Shown: positions 8,031 through 17,568, counted from the stretch's first letter. The stretch is 64,000 bases of DNA from Candidatus Peregrinibacteria bacterium CG11_big_fil_rev_8_21_14_0_20_49_14 (GCA_002787035.1 PCVP01000024.1:1-64000), one strand, 5' to 3'. Notes: a model not told the origin generated them from the sequence alone. Translations and numbers: made by a program.

Positions 8031-9125
8031 TCACACATTGAATTTAAAATGCATAATGTCACCGTCTTTCACAATATACTCTTTGCCTTCACTGCGCATC
8101 TTTCCCGCTTCTTTCGCACCCTGTTCGCCATTAAATTGCACGTAATCTTCATATGCAATGGTGTCCGCACGTATGAATCCTTTCTCAAAATCGGTATGAA
8201 TAACTCCCGCCGCCTGTGGAGCGGTGGATCCTTTGCGTACGTTCCATGCGCGCACTTCTTTCTCTCCCGCGGTGAAATAGGTGATGTACCCGAGTGCCAT
8301 ATACGCGGCCTGAATCAGCTTATCTAGTCCCGCAGATTCTATGCCAAGTTCAGAGAGCATTTCCTGCGCTTCCTCGGCAGAAAGCTCCTGAAGGTCCTCC
8401 TCTATTTTTGCCGATATCGTTATAAGTTGTTCATCTTGCGCTATTCCCATGCTCTTACGTAAAGAGTCTGTATCTGCATTTCGCAGATCATCTTCGGCTA
8501 TGTTTACCGCGTAAATAATCGGTTTGTTTGTGAGCAGATGAAAGTTTTTCAATATTCTGGACTCCTCTTCGTTACATTCCAGACTGTGTGTGGTTTTCCC
8601 TTCATTCAACGTCGCTTGCACGCGCTGCAGCAGTGCCAGTTCTTTCAGTTTACTTTTCTCTCCCGTACGTGCGCCGCCCGCAACTTTATCCATCTGCTTT
8701 TCCACGGAATCGATATCGGAAATAATCAATTCGGCTTCTATGGTTTCCCTGTCTCGTTTCGGGTCCACCGTACCTTCAACGTGTGTGATATTGGAGTCAC
8801 CGAATGCTCGAACAACGTGGCAAATAGCATCCACTTCGCGGATGGCATGCAAAAATTTGTTTCCCAGCCCTTCCCCTTTACTCGCCCCCTTTACCAGTCC
8901 TGCAATATCTTTGAACTCAATTGCTGCGGGTATGATTTTTTGAGGATTCACCATGCTTGTCAGAGTGCTCAGACGTCTGTCCGGCACTTCCACTATTCCT
9001 ACGTTGGGCTCTATGGTGCAGAAAGGATAGTTTGCAGCTTCCGCACCTTTGCTGCGTGTAAGTGCATTAAAGAGCGTGGATTTTCCCACGTTCGGGAGGC
9101 CGACGATGCCTATCTGTAAAGCCAT
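8031..9125 (-). CDS. ychF: YchF/OLA1 family ribosome-associated ATPase
   Basis: The G-domain P-loop GLPNVGKST is at residue 8 onward, followed by the long Obg-like insertion and a C-terminal TGS domain beginning near YITYFTAGEKEVRAW. YchF proteins bind ATP rather than GTP, associate with ribosomes and the proteasome in other organisms, and respond to oxidative stress. The frame is open back to 9176, but the ATG at 9125 (MALQIGIVGLPNVGKST) matches the conserved family N-terminus, so 364 residues is preferred. It lies 22 bases after the membrane protein gene and may be co-transcribed with it. Confidence 0.95.
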   Translation of the reverse strand: MALQIGIVGLPNVGKSTLFNALTRSKGAEAANYPFCTIEPNVGIVEVPDRRLSTLTSMVNPQKIIPAAIEFKDIAGLVKGASKGEGLGNKFLHAIREVDAICHVVRAFGDSNITHVEGTVDPKRDRETIEAELIISDIDSVEKQMDKVAGGARTGEKSKLKELALLQRVQATLNEGKTTHSLECNEEESRILKNFHLLTNKPIIYAVNIAEDDLRNADTDSLRKSMGIAQDEQLITISAKIEEDLQELSAEEAQEMLSELGIESAGLDKLIQAAYMALGYITYFTAGEKEVRAWNVRKGSTAPQAAGVIHTDFEKGFIRADTIAYEDYVQFNGEQGAKEAGKMRSEGKEYIVKDGDIMHFKFNV

Positions 9126-9147
9126 CGCGCTGGAGTATAGGGCATGT

Positions 9148-10671
9148 TTAGGAATGAGACATTCTAAACACCGCAATTTGTTCGCCGGATGACACCTCTG
9201 TTAGAGATGTGAGAGATTGTAAATATGGCAGTACGCGGACGTGTTCCGGAATACGTATGACCAAGTAGTCCGAAGGGTACAGTGCAGCCAGATCCCTCTC
9301 CCACGATTCCCAATCGATCTTCTCGGGTTGGGAGCTGCGTACCGCAAGCAGTAGGCCCGTAACTTTGGGATTGGCCACAAAATCCAACGAAGGATCCATT
9401 CCCCGTGCGAAGCGTAGGTCGGGTCGTACTGTAAACAGCGCAGGAAAAAGATCCCAGTCTATGTTCAGTACTGCGGCTCCCGAAGGAATGCTCTCCAGGG
9501 GAGCAGAGTAGTGCGTCAGCATTCTTTCTAAATCCGTTGAACGAAAAGAGTAGTGCATTTTCCCCATATTCACGCCGACAACAAGAAGCAGTATAAGAAG
9601 CGGTACATGATTTCTCACTGCGAAAGACGGGAGCAAATCTTTCGCTGCCTTTGCTGCCATATCGGTTTGCAGGCTCAGTAATTGTGCCAAAAGTACAATG
9701 AGGACGGGCCAGAGGAAATCGAGCATTCGTACCCACATGCACATGCCCAGCAGAAATACGCATGCGATGAACGCCGTAAGAGAAATACCTTTTTCGTGCA
9801 GCTGTTTTTTGGTGATTCCGCACGCGTGTGATGCGTAGTACGCAAGCAGTATCGCAGCTCCTGCAAGAGCGATCGGTGCGGCCATTCTTCCTATGCCGGA
9901 TTGCAGTTCGGTTCCGAGAGGAAGGTTCTGCATGAACGGAATGCGCAGAAAAACAGTAAAGAAGAAATGCATATACTCCATGCTCTGCGGATGGAGAGCG
10001 AACCCCGCTGCCACGCCTGTCGCACCGGCAACAAGCATTTCAATGGCACTGCGTTTGTCATGGAGTGTCCACAGCCAGACACCGGCACATACCACTATGA
10101 AGAACGGAAAGAGAAAGAGATGAGAAAGAAGGGTCGCAATTGCAAGCAGTACTCCCGATGCCACGGCTTTCTTTTGCAGAGCGGTGCTCCAAACAACAAT
10201 GCTGAGTGCCACCATAAGAATGAGAGGTCTTCCTATGAGAAGTCGCATGGAAAACTGCACGTGCCCCAAAAGAAGCAGGACGAGCAACACACTTTTTGTG
10301 GTTGGAGAAAGATGCAGGTTCGACATGGCGTACAGCAGTGCGAGAGACAAGAGTGAGATGCTGAGTACTATGAATATGCGTTGAGCCACTATGCTTTCAA
10401 ATCCTCCCAGTGGCATAAGAATAACGTGTGTGAGAAACCACGGGTCCGAGTTATGCAGACGGAAGTACCCTCCGTAGAGAATATCACCCCATCCTCCGAA
10501 GCTTCTCACGCCGTTCTTTGTAAGAAGAGAGGCGAGTGTATGGTGTCGTATGCCATCTCCCAACGACGTGGGTGCATGCAGGCCCATGAGTACGGAGCTC
10601 AATAGAACCAGTGCCAAAACAATGGTAATCAGAGGGAGAAAATTGCGTTGATCTCTATGCATTGTAGGCAT
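9148..10671 (-). CDS. Polytopic membrane protein, GT-C glycosyltransferase-like
   Basis: A 507-residue integral membrane protein with roughly ten hydrophobic segments between residues 10 and 370, then a soluble C-terminal domain of about 130 residues. The first segment is followed by TSLGDGIRHHTLASLL, an acidic motif in the first outer loop like the catalytic loop of GT-C enzymes such as PMT/ArnT, which use polyprenyl-phosphate sugars. Overall architecture supports a lipid-linked sugar transferase acting on the outer face, but no signature settles the family. An uncharacterised membrane protein remains possible. Confidence 0.55.
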   Translation of the reverse strand: MPTMHRDQRNFLPLITIVLALVLLSSVLMGLHAPTSLGDGIRHHTLASLLTKNGVRSFGGWGDILYGGYFRLHNSDPWFLTHVILMPLGGFESIVAQRIFIVLSISLLSLALLYAMSNLHLSPTTKSVLLVLLLLGHVQFSMRLLIGRPLILMVALSIVVWSTALQKKAVASGVLLAIATLLSHLFLFPFFIVVCAGVWLWTLHDKRSAIEMLVAGATGVAAGFALHPQSMEYMHFFFTVFLRIPFMQNLPLGTELQSGIGRMAAPIALAGAAILLAYYASHACGITKKQLHEKGISLTAFIACVFLLGMCMWVRMLDFLWPVLIVLLAQLLSLQTDMAAKAAKDLLPSFAVRNHVPLLILLLVVGVNMGKMHYSFRSTDLERMLTHYSAPLESIPSGAAVLNIDWDLFPALFTVRPDLRFARGMDPSLDFVANPKVTGLLLAVRSSQPEKIDWESWERDLAALYPSDYLVIRIPEHVRVLPYLQSLTSLTEVSSGEQIAVFRMSHS

Positions 10672-10768
10672 CCTATCTTGCGGTGAGATCTTAGTCGATA
10701 TTCTTTAAATTCTTATTCTCAGAGCCTATTCTCTACGTTATTTAGCATGTTCAATCGCCTCTAAAAAC

Positions 10769-10797
10769 TTGACAAAAATTAAAAAAAGCTTTAGATT
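10769..10797 (+). promoter_or_regulatory. Promoter of the SLH-sortase gene
   Basis: TTGACA at 10769-10774 and TAGATT at 10792-10797 are 17 bp apart. The TTG of the -35 could be mistaken for a start codon. Transcription should begin near 10804, only a few bases before the ATG at 10808. Confidence 0.65.
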
Positions 10798-10807
10798 ATG
10801 CCACTAT

Positions 10808-12046
10808 ATGATTTGCAAGAGATTCCTCTGGCTGCTGGCTATTGTGCTCCTTGTCGGGGCGGGTACAAGCGCGTTTGCAGCGGGATTTCCTGACACCGTG
10901 AGCACTCCGTATCAGGAGACTTTTGCATATTTATCCGAGAAGGGGATTGTAAGAGGGTACAGTGACGGCTTCGCGCACCCCGAAGGGTACTTAAACCGTG
11001 CGGAAGCACTGAAGGTGATAATGGTCAGTCAGCCCAAGTATGCCGAGCGAGTGATATGGCACAAAAATAACATGCCGCCACTCCCGCTCTTCGGGGACAT
11101 GCGTCAGGACCAATGGTTTGCTCCGTTTGTAGAGGCGGCATTTGAAGCTGAGGTGTTGCAAGGATACCCGGATGCAACACTCCGCCCGTCACAGGTTCTT
11201 CGAGTTGAAGAGGCTGTCGTTCTTCTTATGCGTGCGTACGGAGAAGCAGGAGATGTTCAAACTGCGGAGCTTTCTACGGCCATACAAAATACTCCCGGGC
11301 AGTGGTATACACCTGCTATCAATGCTTCCATTACACGAAATCTTGTACGGAAAGATCAGCCCATACTGCGATTGGGGGATCCCATTACACGCGGACAGTT
11401 TTTTGACATGGTCTTTCGTATGATGCGCGTGAAGGAGACAGGCACCCTTGCCTACAGAGACAGTGCAGTTTCTTCACAGCCGGTAGCAACCGCACAGGGA
11501 AGTTTTACGAATCAACATGCCATCAATGTTCCTCAGCAACCCCTTGCAGTCGTTTCCCAACCACAGCCTGTTGTATCGTCCGCAACGCTTACGTACGCGT
11601 CTGAAAAATACTTCTCTATCAGTATGCCGAGTCTTGGTATAAAAGATCTCACTGTTACGCATCCCACAGATCCTTTTTCTCAGCAGGGGGTTTTGGAGCC
11701 TCTCAGGCTTGGCGTAGGGCATCTGTTCAGTTACCCCGGTGGCGGAGGCAAAATTATGATTTACGGTCATAGCAGCGGATACCCTTGGGATATTTCCGAG
11801 TTCACAAAAATCTTTCGCAAGGTAAATCAGCTGAAGCCGGGAGACAAAATATACGTAACATACGAAGGAAAACTTCACACGTACGAAGTAACGCATGAGC
11901 AGACAATCGCCGCCAAAGATTCCTCACCTTTCAGTGATAACGGTGCGGGTGAAGAACTGATTCTGTACACCTGTTGGCCACCGGATTCCATCGCCCAGCG
12001 ATACTTGGTGCATGCGCGTGCCATAGATACCGTGGCATTGCAGTAA
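10808..12046 (+). CDS. SLH-domain protein fused to a sortase
   Basis: A secreted 412-residue protein. A signal peptide (about residues 1-25) precedes three SLH repeats (about 28-75, 95-145 and 165-210), a flexible Gln/Pro linker and a sortase domain from about residue 265. The sortase catalytic triad is present: His321 in IYGHSS, Cys389 in LYTCWPP and Arg398 in QRYLVHA. SLH domains usually anchor proteins to cell-wall polymers, and sortases join surface proteins by transpeptidation. Here the enzyme itself would be tethered to the wall. An open frame reaches TTG 10769, but that codon is the -35 box, so ATG 10808 is preferred. No LPxTG-like substrate was noticed in this window. Confidence 0.85.
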   Translation: MICKRFLWLLAIVLLVGAGTSAFAAGFPDTVSTPYQETFAYLSEKGIVRGYSDGFAHPEGYLNRAEALKVIMVSQPKYAERVIWHKNNMPPLPLFGDMRQDQWFAPFVEAAFEAEVLQGYPDATLRPSQVLRVEEAVVLLMRAYGEAGDVQTAELSTAIQNTPGQWYTPAINASITRNLVRKDQPILRLGDPITRGQFFDMVFRMMRVKETGTLAYRDSAVSSQPVATAQGSFTNQHAINVPQQPLAVVSQPQPVVSSATLTYASEKYFSISMPSLGIKDLTVTHPTDPFSQQGVLEPLRLGVGHLFSYPGGGGKIMIYGHSSGYPWDISEFTKIFRKVNQLKPGDKIYVTYEGKLHTYEVTHEQTIAAKDSSPFSDNGAGEELILYTCWPPDSIAQRYLVHARAIDTVALQ

Positions 12047-12135
12047 AAAAGAAAGAAAGGTATTTCCTTGAGTGCTTACAGCCGAAAAGCGTCTCCGGAG
12101 CGCAAGTGAATAAATAAAAATGGATAGTGTGAGAA

Positions 12136-14655
12136 TCAGCCTATTCGCCTCATAATCTCACGATCCACGAAATCTTTGGATCGTCCGTACGTCAGACGAG
12201 AGAGTTGTTTGTAGGCTTCGGCACCCTGCTCGTCTTTCGGGTAGGTTTTGTCCAACCATGGGCGCGGAACCTCTATGGAAAATGGTCTTGAAGGCTGTCC
12301 GCCGACGCTCAATTTCATTGCCCCCTTAAACGCGTCTATGTTCACAAGATCTTGTTCGGAGAATACGGGTGCCATTTCCTTTGCACATACCTCGGCATCC
12401 TGAGGACCGATTTTGTAAAACATCATGGTACCCACGTTTCCGAATACCGCTCCTTTCAAACTTACACTGCCCGAGAGTTTACTGTCTTTCTCCAGCTGAT
12501 CTATGTACTGGTGAGCCAGTATGAGACCGAGGCGATATTTTCTCGCTTCGGAAAGAATGGACTCGATAGACGGGGTAACGAAGTTCTGGAATTCGTCGAT
12601 ATACAGGAAGAAGTCTCGTCGCTCTTCCTTGCTCAGACGTTGTCTGCGCATGGCAGCGACTTGAATTTTACTCACGGCTATCATACCAAGGAGCTGAGCG
12701 TTCACATCTCCCACAAGACCTTTACTCAAGTTCATAAGCAGAATCTTGCCTTCGCTCATGCATTTGGCAATATCGAAAGCACTGCGAGTTTGACCCACGA
12801 TGTTGCGAATGAGTGTGTTTGTGTAGAACTGTCCGAATTTTGCCGCAAAGTACGGAATCATTTCCTGTTTTTCGCGTTGTCCGGTTTGTGCCATCTGTTT
12901 TTCCCAGAATGAGCGAACGATCGGATTTTTTACTTTACTCACTTTGTATTTCTGCCATTCGTCATCGGTAAAGAGTTTCACCAAATCCGTAATGGCACCT
13001 CCTTCATCGTCATCGTCCATGAGGGTCAGACATCCGTTTCGGAAATAGTCTTGAATACGAGGGCCGAAAATTTCCTCTCCGAACATTTTCACCATCATGT
13101 TCATGGCATCCAGTGCGACGAGATCTTTCTCTTCTTCACTGCTTGCTTCCAACAAGTTAAGACCCATGGGACGTTCCGTATCTGCGGGATTAAAGTAAAT
13201 AACATCGTCCGCTCTTTCACGAGGAATATACGGCAGCAGATCTTCTATGAGCGATCCGTGGGGATCTACGATGCAGCAACCTGTATTATTGTGAAAATCC
13301 TGCCTTGCCATTACCTGCATAATGGAAGACTTTCCCGTACCGGTTTGCCCGATAATATAGAAGTGTCGAAAGCGATCTTCATTGTTCATGTAGATTCTTC
13401 TCTTCTCACCTCGGTAGGTGTTTGTGCCAAGGAACAGACCTTCTTCCGGAATATCTTTCGGTGCGGGAGCTATTTTAAAGTTCTGCCATTTTATGGTTTC
13501 CACTTTGTTGTACTTAATGTTCGGGAAATGAAAGAACGTTGTGAGTTCCGAAACTCCCAAGATCATCAAAGGAGACGAGAGCCAGGTGGTGAGTCCCAGT
13601 CGGGGGGACCTGCGAATAAATCTTGCTACGAGTCCGCATTTTGAAGTCATTTTTGCCGTGCGAAGTCCGTTGCCTCGAATTTCGCTGAACTGACTGAAAG
13701 AAGTGCTTACTTGATCCAGTAGCATTTTGGCCCTGTTCGGAGTTTCCGCTGAAGTCACGATACGAATAACGGCAGAGAAACCCGGGCTGCTTGCTTTTTC
13801 ATCCACCGCCTTGCTGTATTCTTCCACCATTTGAGATACGCGTTCTCCGGTCGGCTTGCTCTCTTCTTGTAAATTTACAACATCTTCTCCGGTGGTAAGA
13901 AGACTGAAAGCAGCGCTTAACCATGTGAGCGGGTTCCACAATGTCATTTTTTTCTTCGTAGGATTTATAAGTTGAGTCGCTTCTTTCTGTAACTTTTTCT
14001 GCCAGCCCTGTCTTGCCGGTTTTATGATGATTTGAATTGCAGCTCCGTCTGTTTCTTTCAACTTGGAAAATGCGTTTGTAATGGTACTTAGAGGGTCACT
14101 TTTCAGCTGCTGATATGTACGAAAAAGCTTTGTAAACTTCTGTGTGGGCACCAGTGCCTTTGCTGCCACAGCGGATGTGTTCGTAAAGATATTGTAGTCT
14201 TCGACTTCGTCGATGACAGCGTCAGGAAAGAAAGATGTGATCTGCTTCTCTATGAGATGCACCACTTTTCTCGGGCACACGACGAAGAATAAAATTTCTC
14301 TCTGCAGTGCCGCATATTCAAGGGAAATAAAATCTTGTCCTTTCCAGAACCGTTTACTGCCTCCGCGATAAATTCCATGCAGAGACTGGTAGAGGTGATC
14401 CATTATTCCGAGCACTTCTTTGAAGTCCTGACCGGAGGAATACCGTTCGGATTCAGTCTCCTTCTCTTCCTTACTCTCTTTTTTAGGGAGAAGTACCTGC
14501 AGAAAGACCAAATCTCGCTCTCTTCGCCTGTCTGCCAACAACCGAGCAAACCATAGCACTGCATGGCTTCCACAGTATGTGGCGACAAGAAGGAGTATAG
14601 TAACGAAGGCGAGCTGCATGGCTTGCATATCATACCATTCTATCATGAATTTCAT
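12136..14655 (-). CDS. VirD4/TraG-like ATPase (paralogue A)
   Basis: A large ATPase of the type IV secretion coupling-protein/HerA-FtsK class. An N-terminal membrane segment (MQLAFVTILLLVATYCG) is followed by about 350 residues of an uncharacterised domain. The motor has Walker A GQTGTGKS (codons near 13330-13352) and Walker B FFLYIDEFQNFV (near 12580-12610). The second half closely matches the protein at 41021-43633, for example RPMGLN and EIFGPRIQ blocks. It probably moves DNA or protein across the membrane. The frame is open to 14868, but that would overlap the divergent PLD gene; a start at ATG 14655 leaves a 25-bp divergent promoter gap. ATG 14628 is also possible. Confidence 0.8.
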   Translation of the reverse strand: MKFMIEWYDMQAMQLAFVTILLLVATYCGSHAVLWFARLLADRRRERDLVFLQVLLPKKESKEEKETESERYSSGQDFKEVLGIMDHLYQSLHGIYRGGSKRFWKGQDFISLEYAALQREILFFVVCPRKVVHLIEKQITSFFPDAVIDEVEDYNIFTNTSAVAAKALVPTQKFTKLFRTYQQLKSDPLSTITNAFSKLKETDGAAIQIIIKPARQGWQKKLQKEATQLINPTKKKMTLWNPLTWLSAAFSLLTTGEDVVNLQEESKPTGERVSQMVEEYSKAVDEKASSPGFSAVIRIVTSAETPNRAKMLLDQVSTSFSQFSEIRGNGLRTAKMTSKCGLVARFIRRSPRLGLTTWLSSPLMILGVSELTTFFHFPNIKYNKVETIKWQNFKIAPAPKDIPEEGLFLGTNTYRGEKRRIYMNNEDRFRHFYIIGQTGTGKSSIMQVMARQDFHNNTGCCIVDPHGSLIEDLLPYIPRERADDVIYFNPADTERPMGLNLLEASSEEEKDLVALDAMNMMVKMFGEEIFGPRIQDYFRNGCLTLMDDDDEGGAITDLVKLFTDDEWQKYKVSKVKNPIVRSFWEKQMAQTGQREKQEMIPYFAAKFGQFYTNTLIRNIVGQTRSAFDIAKCMSEGKILLMNLSKGLVGDVNAQLLGMIAVSKIQVAAMRRQRLSKEERRDFFLYIDEFQNFVTPSIESILSEARKYRLGLILAHQYIDQLEKDSKLSGSVSLKGAVFGNVGTMMFYKIGPQDAEVCAKEMAPVFSEQDLVNIDAFKGAMKLSVGGQPSRPFSIEVPRPWLDKTYPKDEQGAEAYKQLSRLTYGRSKDFVDREIMRRIG

Positions 14656-14680
14656 GGTATAGATAGAACTATCCGATTCT

Positions 14681-15841
14681 ATGATGCCATTCAAAGCATT
14701 TCTCTCAGGACGTAGTATTCGCACAATATGCAGAAGTTTCTGCGACCGCTTTAAGCGTAAGAAGGGAATGAGGAGTTTGCGGAGCATAAAGTCCTGGTAT
14801 CGAGTGACCCTTCGTTCCGCACTGCATACACCATTGCACATTCCGTCCGCTTTGCGTTCAAATTCCATACGCTTATGGTTGGATGGACACGAATACTTTC
14901 CTCGTATTCACCATTTACTCAGACAAGCGAAACACAATGTTGTGGTACATATGTATAACTGGAAAGAAGATGTAACAGGGCTGCAGTTGGCCGAGACACT
15001 GCTGGAAATAGCAGACAAGGGTATCCATGTTGAAGTGTTAAAGGAAACAACGGGAGATATTTTTGAGCTTCACCAAGACTTTCAGTCCACCCGTTCCAGC
15101 AAGCATTCCGTATGGAATCGTTTTTGGAATCATCCGAACATATCCGTGCACTTCACTGCGGATGAAAATCATTCGAAGGTCTTTGTGATAGACGATACGA
15201 CACTGCTTATCGGCAGCATGAACATAAGTGATGACTACCTGCGTTCGTGGGATTGCCTGGTGGAGTTGCGCGGAAGAAAGTTTGTACGGAGTTATCTCAC
15301 GCAAAAGCCCGAAAAATCAGCATCAGTTCGCATTGCCCTTAATACGCAGTCAGTAAAGGAAATCAGATCTTGCATGGAACTTTTTATTCGGAATGCCACT
15401 TCTTCCATTGTGGTGCAGCATTCATACCTCGGAGACGCACACATTCGTTCCATGCTCGCAGAAGCAAGCCACAGAGGCGTGCGAGTCACTCTATTTATCC
15501 CGCAACAAGCGGACATGTGCCAAAATATGAATTTGGAATTTATTGCAAAGCTGATGGAAGAGAGTAACTCGAAAAATATTGCAGTCAGACTTTTGCCGGG
15601 TTTTGTGCACGGCAAACTGGTTGTGACAGACGGTCAGAATATTTGTGTGGGTTCCGCAAATCTGTTCACTCACTCCTTGGATTCCATGGGGGAAACCAAC
15701 GTTGTCATATCGCATCATAACAAGAGATTACATCGCAAATTACGCAGATACCTTTGGTATTTACATCTGAAAAGCATGCCGCTTATCACCATGCCAAGAC
15801 GAGGAATACGAAGCAGACTGTTGGCAAAAATAGGTTTCTAG
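14681..15841 (+). CDS. Phospholipase D superfamily protein (cardiolipin synthase-like)
   Basis: A 386-residue protein with two HKD modules: HSKVFVIDD followed by GSMNISDDY near residue 165, and HGKLVVTDG followed by GSANLF near residue 312. These are the paired active sites of PLD enzymes, including cardiolipin synthases and some nucleases. The first 60 residues are very basic with no clear transmembrane helices, unlike most Cls enzymes, so a peripheral membrane or nucleic-acid role is possible. TATAGAT lies upstream of the ATG and no ribosome binding site is visible. It is divergent from the VirD4-like ATPase and its stop abuts the stop of the response regulator. Confidence 0.8.
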   Translation: MMPFKAFLSGRSIRTICRSFCDRFKRKKGMRSLRSIKSWYRVTLRSALHTPLHIPSALRSNSIRLWLDGHEYFPRIHHLLRQAKHNVVVHMYNWKEDVTGLQLAETLLEIADKGIHVEVLKETTGDIFELHQDFQSTRSSKHSVWNRFWNHPNISVHFTADENHSKVFVIDDTTLLIGSMNISDDYLRSWDCLVELRGRKFVRSYLTQKPEKSASVRIALNTQSVKEIRSCMELFIRNATSSIVVQHSYLGDAHIRSMLAEASHRGVRVTLFIPQQADMCQNMNLEFIAKLMEESNSKNIAVRLLPGFVHGKLVVTDGQNICVGSANLFTHSLDSMGETNVVISHHNKRLHRKLRRYLWYLHLKSMPLITMPRRGIRSRLLAKIGF

Positions 15842-16234
15842 CTACTTCTTCCAGTAGTGCTTTGCTTTCATAAGGTTATCCACCATTTCCATCAGCTTAC
15901 GGATGGTCATTTCACTTTTAATAAAATAGTCTTCGGCACCCAGCTCCTCTCCTCGCTGCTTGTTCCTGTCATCTCCGAAATTTGTGAGCATTATGACCGG
16001 GAACGGTCGTTGTTCTTTCGGGTATTTCTCCAGGACGGTAAATCCGTCCATGACAGGCATATTGATATCCAGTATCAGCAAATCCGGCACTTGTTTCTCT
16101 ATTGCCTCTATTGCTTCCACACCGTCTTTCACTGTTCGGATTTGGTAACCCGCTATGGAGAACTTTTTAACATAGACTTCCCGCAGTACGGGATCGTCTT
16201 CAGCGATGAGGATGTTTCCTTTTTCCAAAATCAA
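15842..16234 (-). CDS. Single-domain CheY-like response regulator (copy 1)
   Basis: A 130-residue receiver domain with no output domain. Key residues are visible: acidic pair in LIAEDDP, phospho-acceptor Asp in LLILDINMPVMDG, the switch Thr in IMLTNF and the conserved Lys in YFIKSE. No histidine kinase is adjacent, so it must be phosphorylated by a kinase elsewhere. The start is a TTG 5 nt after a TATAAT box, suggesting a leaderless message. It is about 60% identical by eye to the neighbour at 16289-16681, so the pair arose by tandem duplication. Confidence 0.9.
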   Translation of the reverse strand: MILEKGNILIAEDDPVLREVYVKKFSIAGYQIRTVKDGVEAIEAIEKQVPDLLILDINMPVMDGFTVLEKYPKEQRPFPVIMLTNFGDDRNKQRGEELGAEDYFIKSEMTIRKLMEMVDNLMKAKHYWKK

Positions 16235-16239
16235 TAATA

Positions 16240-16249
16240 ATTATAGCAT
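16240..16249 (-). promoter_or_regulatory. Extended -10 promoter of response regulator copy 1
   Basis: On the minus strand TGCTATAAT runs from 16248 to 16240, an extended -10 (TGn) with a perfect TATAAT. The putative TTG start follows after 5 bases. Confidence 0.65.
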
Positions 16250-16288
16250 ATCTCGTTCCATAAGTACAGATGTGTCCAAAAGGCGCAT

Positions 16289-16681
16289 TCAGGACTTCTC
16301 TAGATGAGATTCCACCATTTCTATGAGAGTCTTTATGGTCATATCCTTTTTTATGAAGAATTTGGAGACTCCGAGGCTTTCCCCCCTTTTTTTGTTCTTT
16401 TCATCGCCAAAATTCGTGAGCATAATGACCGAGAACGGCCGTTGTTTTTCGGGGTACTTTTCCAAGACGGAAAATCCGTCCATGACAGGCATATTTATAT
16501 CCAGAATGGCCACATCGGGAACGGATTCCTCTATGGCAGCTATTGCCTCCGCACCGTTTTCCACTACGCGAATACCGTAACCGCACATGGAAAATTTTCT
16601 CTTGTACAGATCTCGGAGGAGGGGATCGTCCTCTGCTATGAGAATGGATGCGTACTTCACAAAATGATGATAGAGATGCAT
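16289..16681 (-). CDS. Single-domain CheY-like response regulator (copy 2)
   Basis: A receiver domain with LIAEDDP, phospho-acceptor Asp in VAILDINMPVMDG, Thr in IMLTNF and Lys in FFIKKD. No output domain follows. The listed ATG adds seven residues to the family consensus. A GTG at 16660 (then KYASILIAEDDP) lies 6 nt after TATCAT and may be the true start. With the copy at 15842-16234 it forms a tandem pair in which each gene has its own promoter. The output is unknown; the adjacent VirD4-like ATPase and PLD genes make a link to surface behaviour possible but unproven. Confidence 0.88.
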   Translation of the reverse strand: MHLYHHFVKYASILIAEDDPLLRDLYKRKFSMCGYGIRVVENGAEAIAAIEESVPDVAILDINMPVMDGFSVLEKYPEKQRPFSVIMLTNFGDEKNKKRGESLGVSKFFIKKDMTIKTLIEMVESHLEKS

Positions 16682-16718
16682 CGATGGAATCGCAAAGAGG
16701 GATGGTGATGCGCATGTA

Positions 16719-16748
16719 CAAAAAGGTCGGAAAATTTCTTTCCGACCT
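16719..16748 (-). terminator. Rho-independent terminator of the rpsB-tsf operon
   Basis: A 10-bp perfect stem (16724-16733 with 16739-16748) and a 5-nt loop are followed on the minus strand by TTTTTG. Confidence 0.85.
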
Positions 16749-16768
16749 CTTAAAATAAAGCAGTGCTC

Positions 16769-17545
16769 TTATCCTACAGAGATGCGGACATAGCCCGAAA
16801 TTGTTGCGCCGTTTAAGTGCTTCTCCACTGTTATGGAAGGATCTTTTACGAAGTTCTGTGTAAGCAGAGCGCTCTCTTCACGGAATTTCTTCTCTTTGCC
16901 AAGCATGATTTTCTCCATAATCTCGGCTGGCTTTCCTTCTTTGGCGAGTTGCTCTTTCCAGATGTTCTTTTCTCCCTCCACAGCTTCTGTTGTGACATCA
17001 TCGGGTGAGACGTATTCGGGGTTCATGGCAGCGGCATGCATGGCAACATCTTTTGCAACTGCAGTATCGCCGCTGTCCATTCCGACAAGAACGCCAATTT
17101 TGCCGTTGCTGTGCACGTAGTAACCCAAAGTCGGGGCTTCTATTCTGTGCATTTCTCCGAGAGTGATGTTTTCACCGAGCTTCTGCACTGCATCGGGAAG
17201 CTTACTTTCCGCCAGTGCTTGTGCGGCTTCAGTGCCTTCTTTGCAGAGTGTTTCTGCAAGCTCTTGTCCCAGAGCTTTAAAGTTGTCGTCGCGAGCGACG
17301 AAGTCCGTTTCACATTTCAGAAAGACCAGTGCGGCGGCACCGTTTTCTTCGTGTGCGAATACGGAACCTTCGGATTGTTCGCGTGCAGCTTTCTTGGAAG
17401 CCTGAGCGATACCACGCTTGCGTAGAAGTTCAATTGCCTTCTCTTCGTCTCCGTTTGCTTCTTCAAGTGCTTTTTTACACTCGAGAATGGAAACGCCTGT
17501 GCGGCTGCGAAGCGAAGCGACCAAGGATGCGGAAATATCTGTCAT
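16769..17545 (-). CDS. tsf: Elongation factor Ts
   Basis: The N-terminal UBA-like domain shows LRSRTGVSILECKKALEEA and the hallmark TDFVAR occurs near residue 82 (CETDFVARDDNF), the loop that contacts EF-Tu and displaces Mg-GDP. At 258 residues it is close to the usual length. It follows rpsB by 23 bases on the same strand, the classical rpsB-tsf operon, and a strong terminator lies just downstream. Confidence 0.96.
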   Translation of the reverse strand: MTDISASLVASLRSRTGVSILECKKALEEANGDEEKAIELLRKRGIAQASKKAAREQSEGSVFAHEENGAAALVFLKCETDFVARDDNFKALGQELAETLCKEGTEAAQALAESKLPDAVQKLGENITLGEMHRIEAPTLGYYVHSNGKIGVLVGMDSGDTAVAKDVAMHAAAMNPEYVSPDDVTTEAVEGEKNIWKEQLAKEGKPAEIMEKIMLGKEKKFREESALLTQNFVKDPSITVEKHLNGATISGYVRISVG

Positions 17546-17568
17546 GAGAATGAAAGGGGAAGCAAAAG

